This document shows, one piece after another, positions 5,920 to 6,180 of a stretch of 6,180 nucleotides of DNA. A model generated the notes under the pieces. That model saw only the letters and a program-made list of their open reading frames with translations, searched no databases and was not told the DNA's origin. The translations under genes were made by a program, and so were the position numbers. Numbering within the stretch: the first letter of the stretch is position 1; every line of letters starts with the position of its first letter. The stretch comes from Hyphomicrobiales bacterium (GTDB taxonomy: Bacteria > Pseudomonadota > Alphaproteobacteria > Rhizobiales > Beijerinckiaceae): the NCBI GenBank assembly GCA_028290125.1, contig JAQGKM010000323.1:1-6180 (forward strand). The letters are read 5' to 3'.

Positions 5920-6180
5920 TCAGGCGCTCATGTGCTTGTACCACTGCGCCAGATAGGCTGCGCCCGAGACGATCGTCAATGTCGCGACGATCACCAGCGC
6001 AATGCCGAACCAATAGCCGAGCTCCCAGTCGAAGGCCTTGGCGGCGAGGATCAATCCCGCAAAGGCGATCTGGCTCGTGGTGTTGAGCTTCGAAACCAGC
6101 AGCGGGCGGATGGCGACCGGTTTGGCCATCACCCAGGACACCACCACGGCGCCCATGATCATGATGTCGCGTGACACGAC
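5920..6180 (-). CDS. CDP-alcohol phosphatidyltransferase family protein (C-terminal part)
   Basis: The frame is open from the window edge (6180) to a TGA at 5922-5920, giving the last 86 residues of an integral membrane protein; the start lies outside. Family members transfer a phosphatidyl group from CDP-diacylglycerol to an alcohol such as glycerol-3-phosphate. The visible part begins VVSRDIMIMGAVVVSW, matching the R-D helix after the active site. It continues with PLLVSKLNTTSQIAFAG, where other members have a GK-x-T-T-x-Q pattern, and ends in a hydrophobic hairpin (about residues 54-76) and the basic tail QWYKHMSA. The catalytic DG..AR..G..D..D motif lies upstream of the window, so neither activity nor substrate (PgsA-like or other) can be judged. 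The next gene begins 15 bases after the stop, with its ribosome binding site touching that stop. The GTG at 6177 is internal and not the true start. Confidence 0.8.
   Translation of the reverse strand, partial: VVSRDIMIMGAVVVSWVMAKPVAIRPLLVSKLNTTSQIAFAGLILAAKAFDWELGYWFGIALVIVATLTIVSGAAYLAQWYKHMSA

Noticed and set aside
1..6180. CRISPR array, tRNA or rRNA gene, insertion sequence, prophage or defence genes
   Set aside because: Nearly all of the window is explained by five housekeeping-type genes plus one partial gene. I saw no regularly spaced repeats, tRNA-like cloverleaf, transposase or integrase motif, or base-composition island.

Overview
This is a high-GC window with minus-strand genes packed into tight or overlapping junctions. 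Gene content and order point to an alphaproteobacterium, most likely of the Rhizobiales (Hyphomicrobiales): a CDP-alcohol phosphatidyltransferase, an AI-2E/PerM-type membrane protein, the DnaA regulator HdaA, polyphosphate kinase and exopolyphosphatase. The dispersed repeat near the left end is also typical of such genomes. No species can be named from the sequence.

Layout, left to right. Positions 1-102 hold the last 33 codons of a plus-strand gene that enters from outside the window and is not recognised. Positions 103-261 are a gap between convergent genes, mostly filled by a perfect 31-bp inverted repeat (122-152 and 210-240) around a 57-nt loop. The rest is one minus-strand block, transcribed right to left: CDP-alcohol phosphatidyltransferase C-terminus (6180-5920, cut by the window edge), AI-2E family membrane protein (5904-4777), hdaA (4780-4085), an 83-95-nt spacer, ppk (from 3989 or 3998 down to 1782) and ppx (1785-262).

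The junctions suggest two translationally coupled sets. In the first, the phosphatidyltransferase stop abuts the ribosome binding site of the AI-2E gene, and that gene's stop overlaps the hdaA start as GTGA. In the second, the ppk stop overlaps the ppx start as TTGA. The only real spacer in the block lies between hdaA and ppk. It contains a good match to a PhoB binding site (two TGTCA repeats exactly 11 bp apart) facing ppk. The simplest reading is that ppk-ppx, which make and degrade polyphosphate, can be induced by phosphate starvation separately from the upstream housekeeping genes, with possible read-through from hdaA.

I found no undescribed system. There is no CRISPR array, transposase, toxin-antitoxin pair, tRNA or rRNA. 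The points most worth checking are the putative Pho box, the inverted repeat with its spurious ORFs, and the non-ATG, overlapping starts of three consecutive genes.
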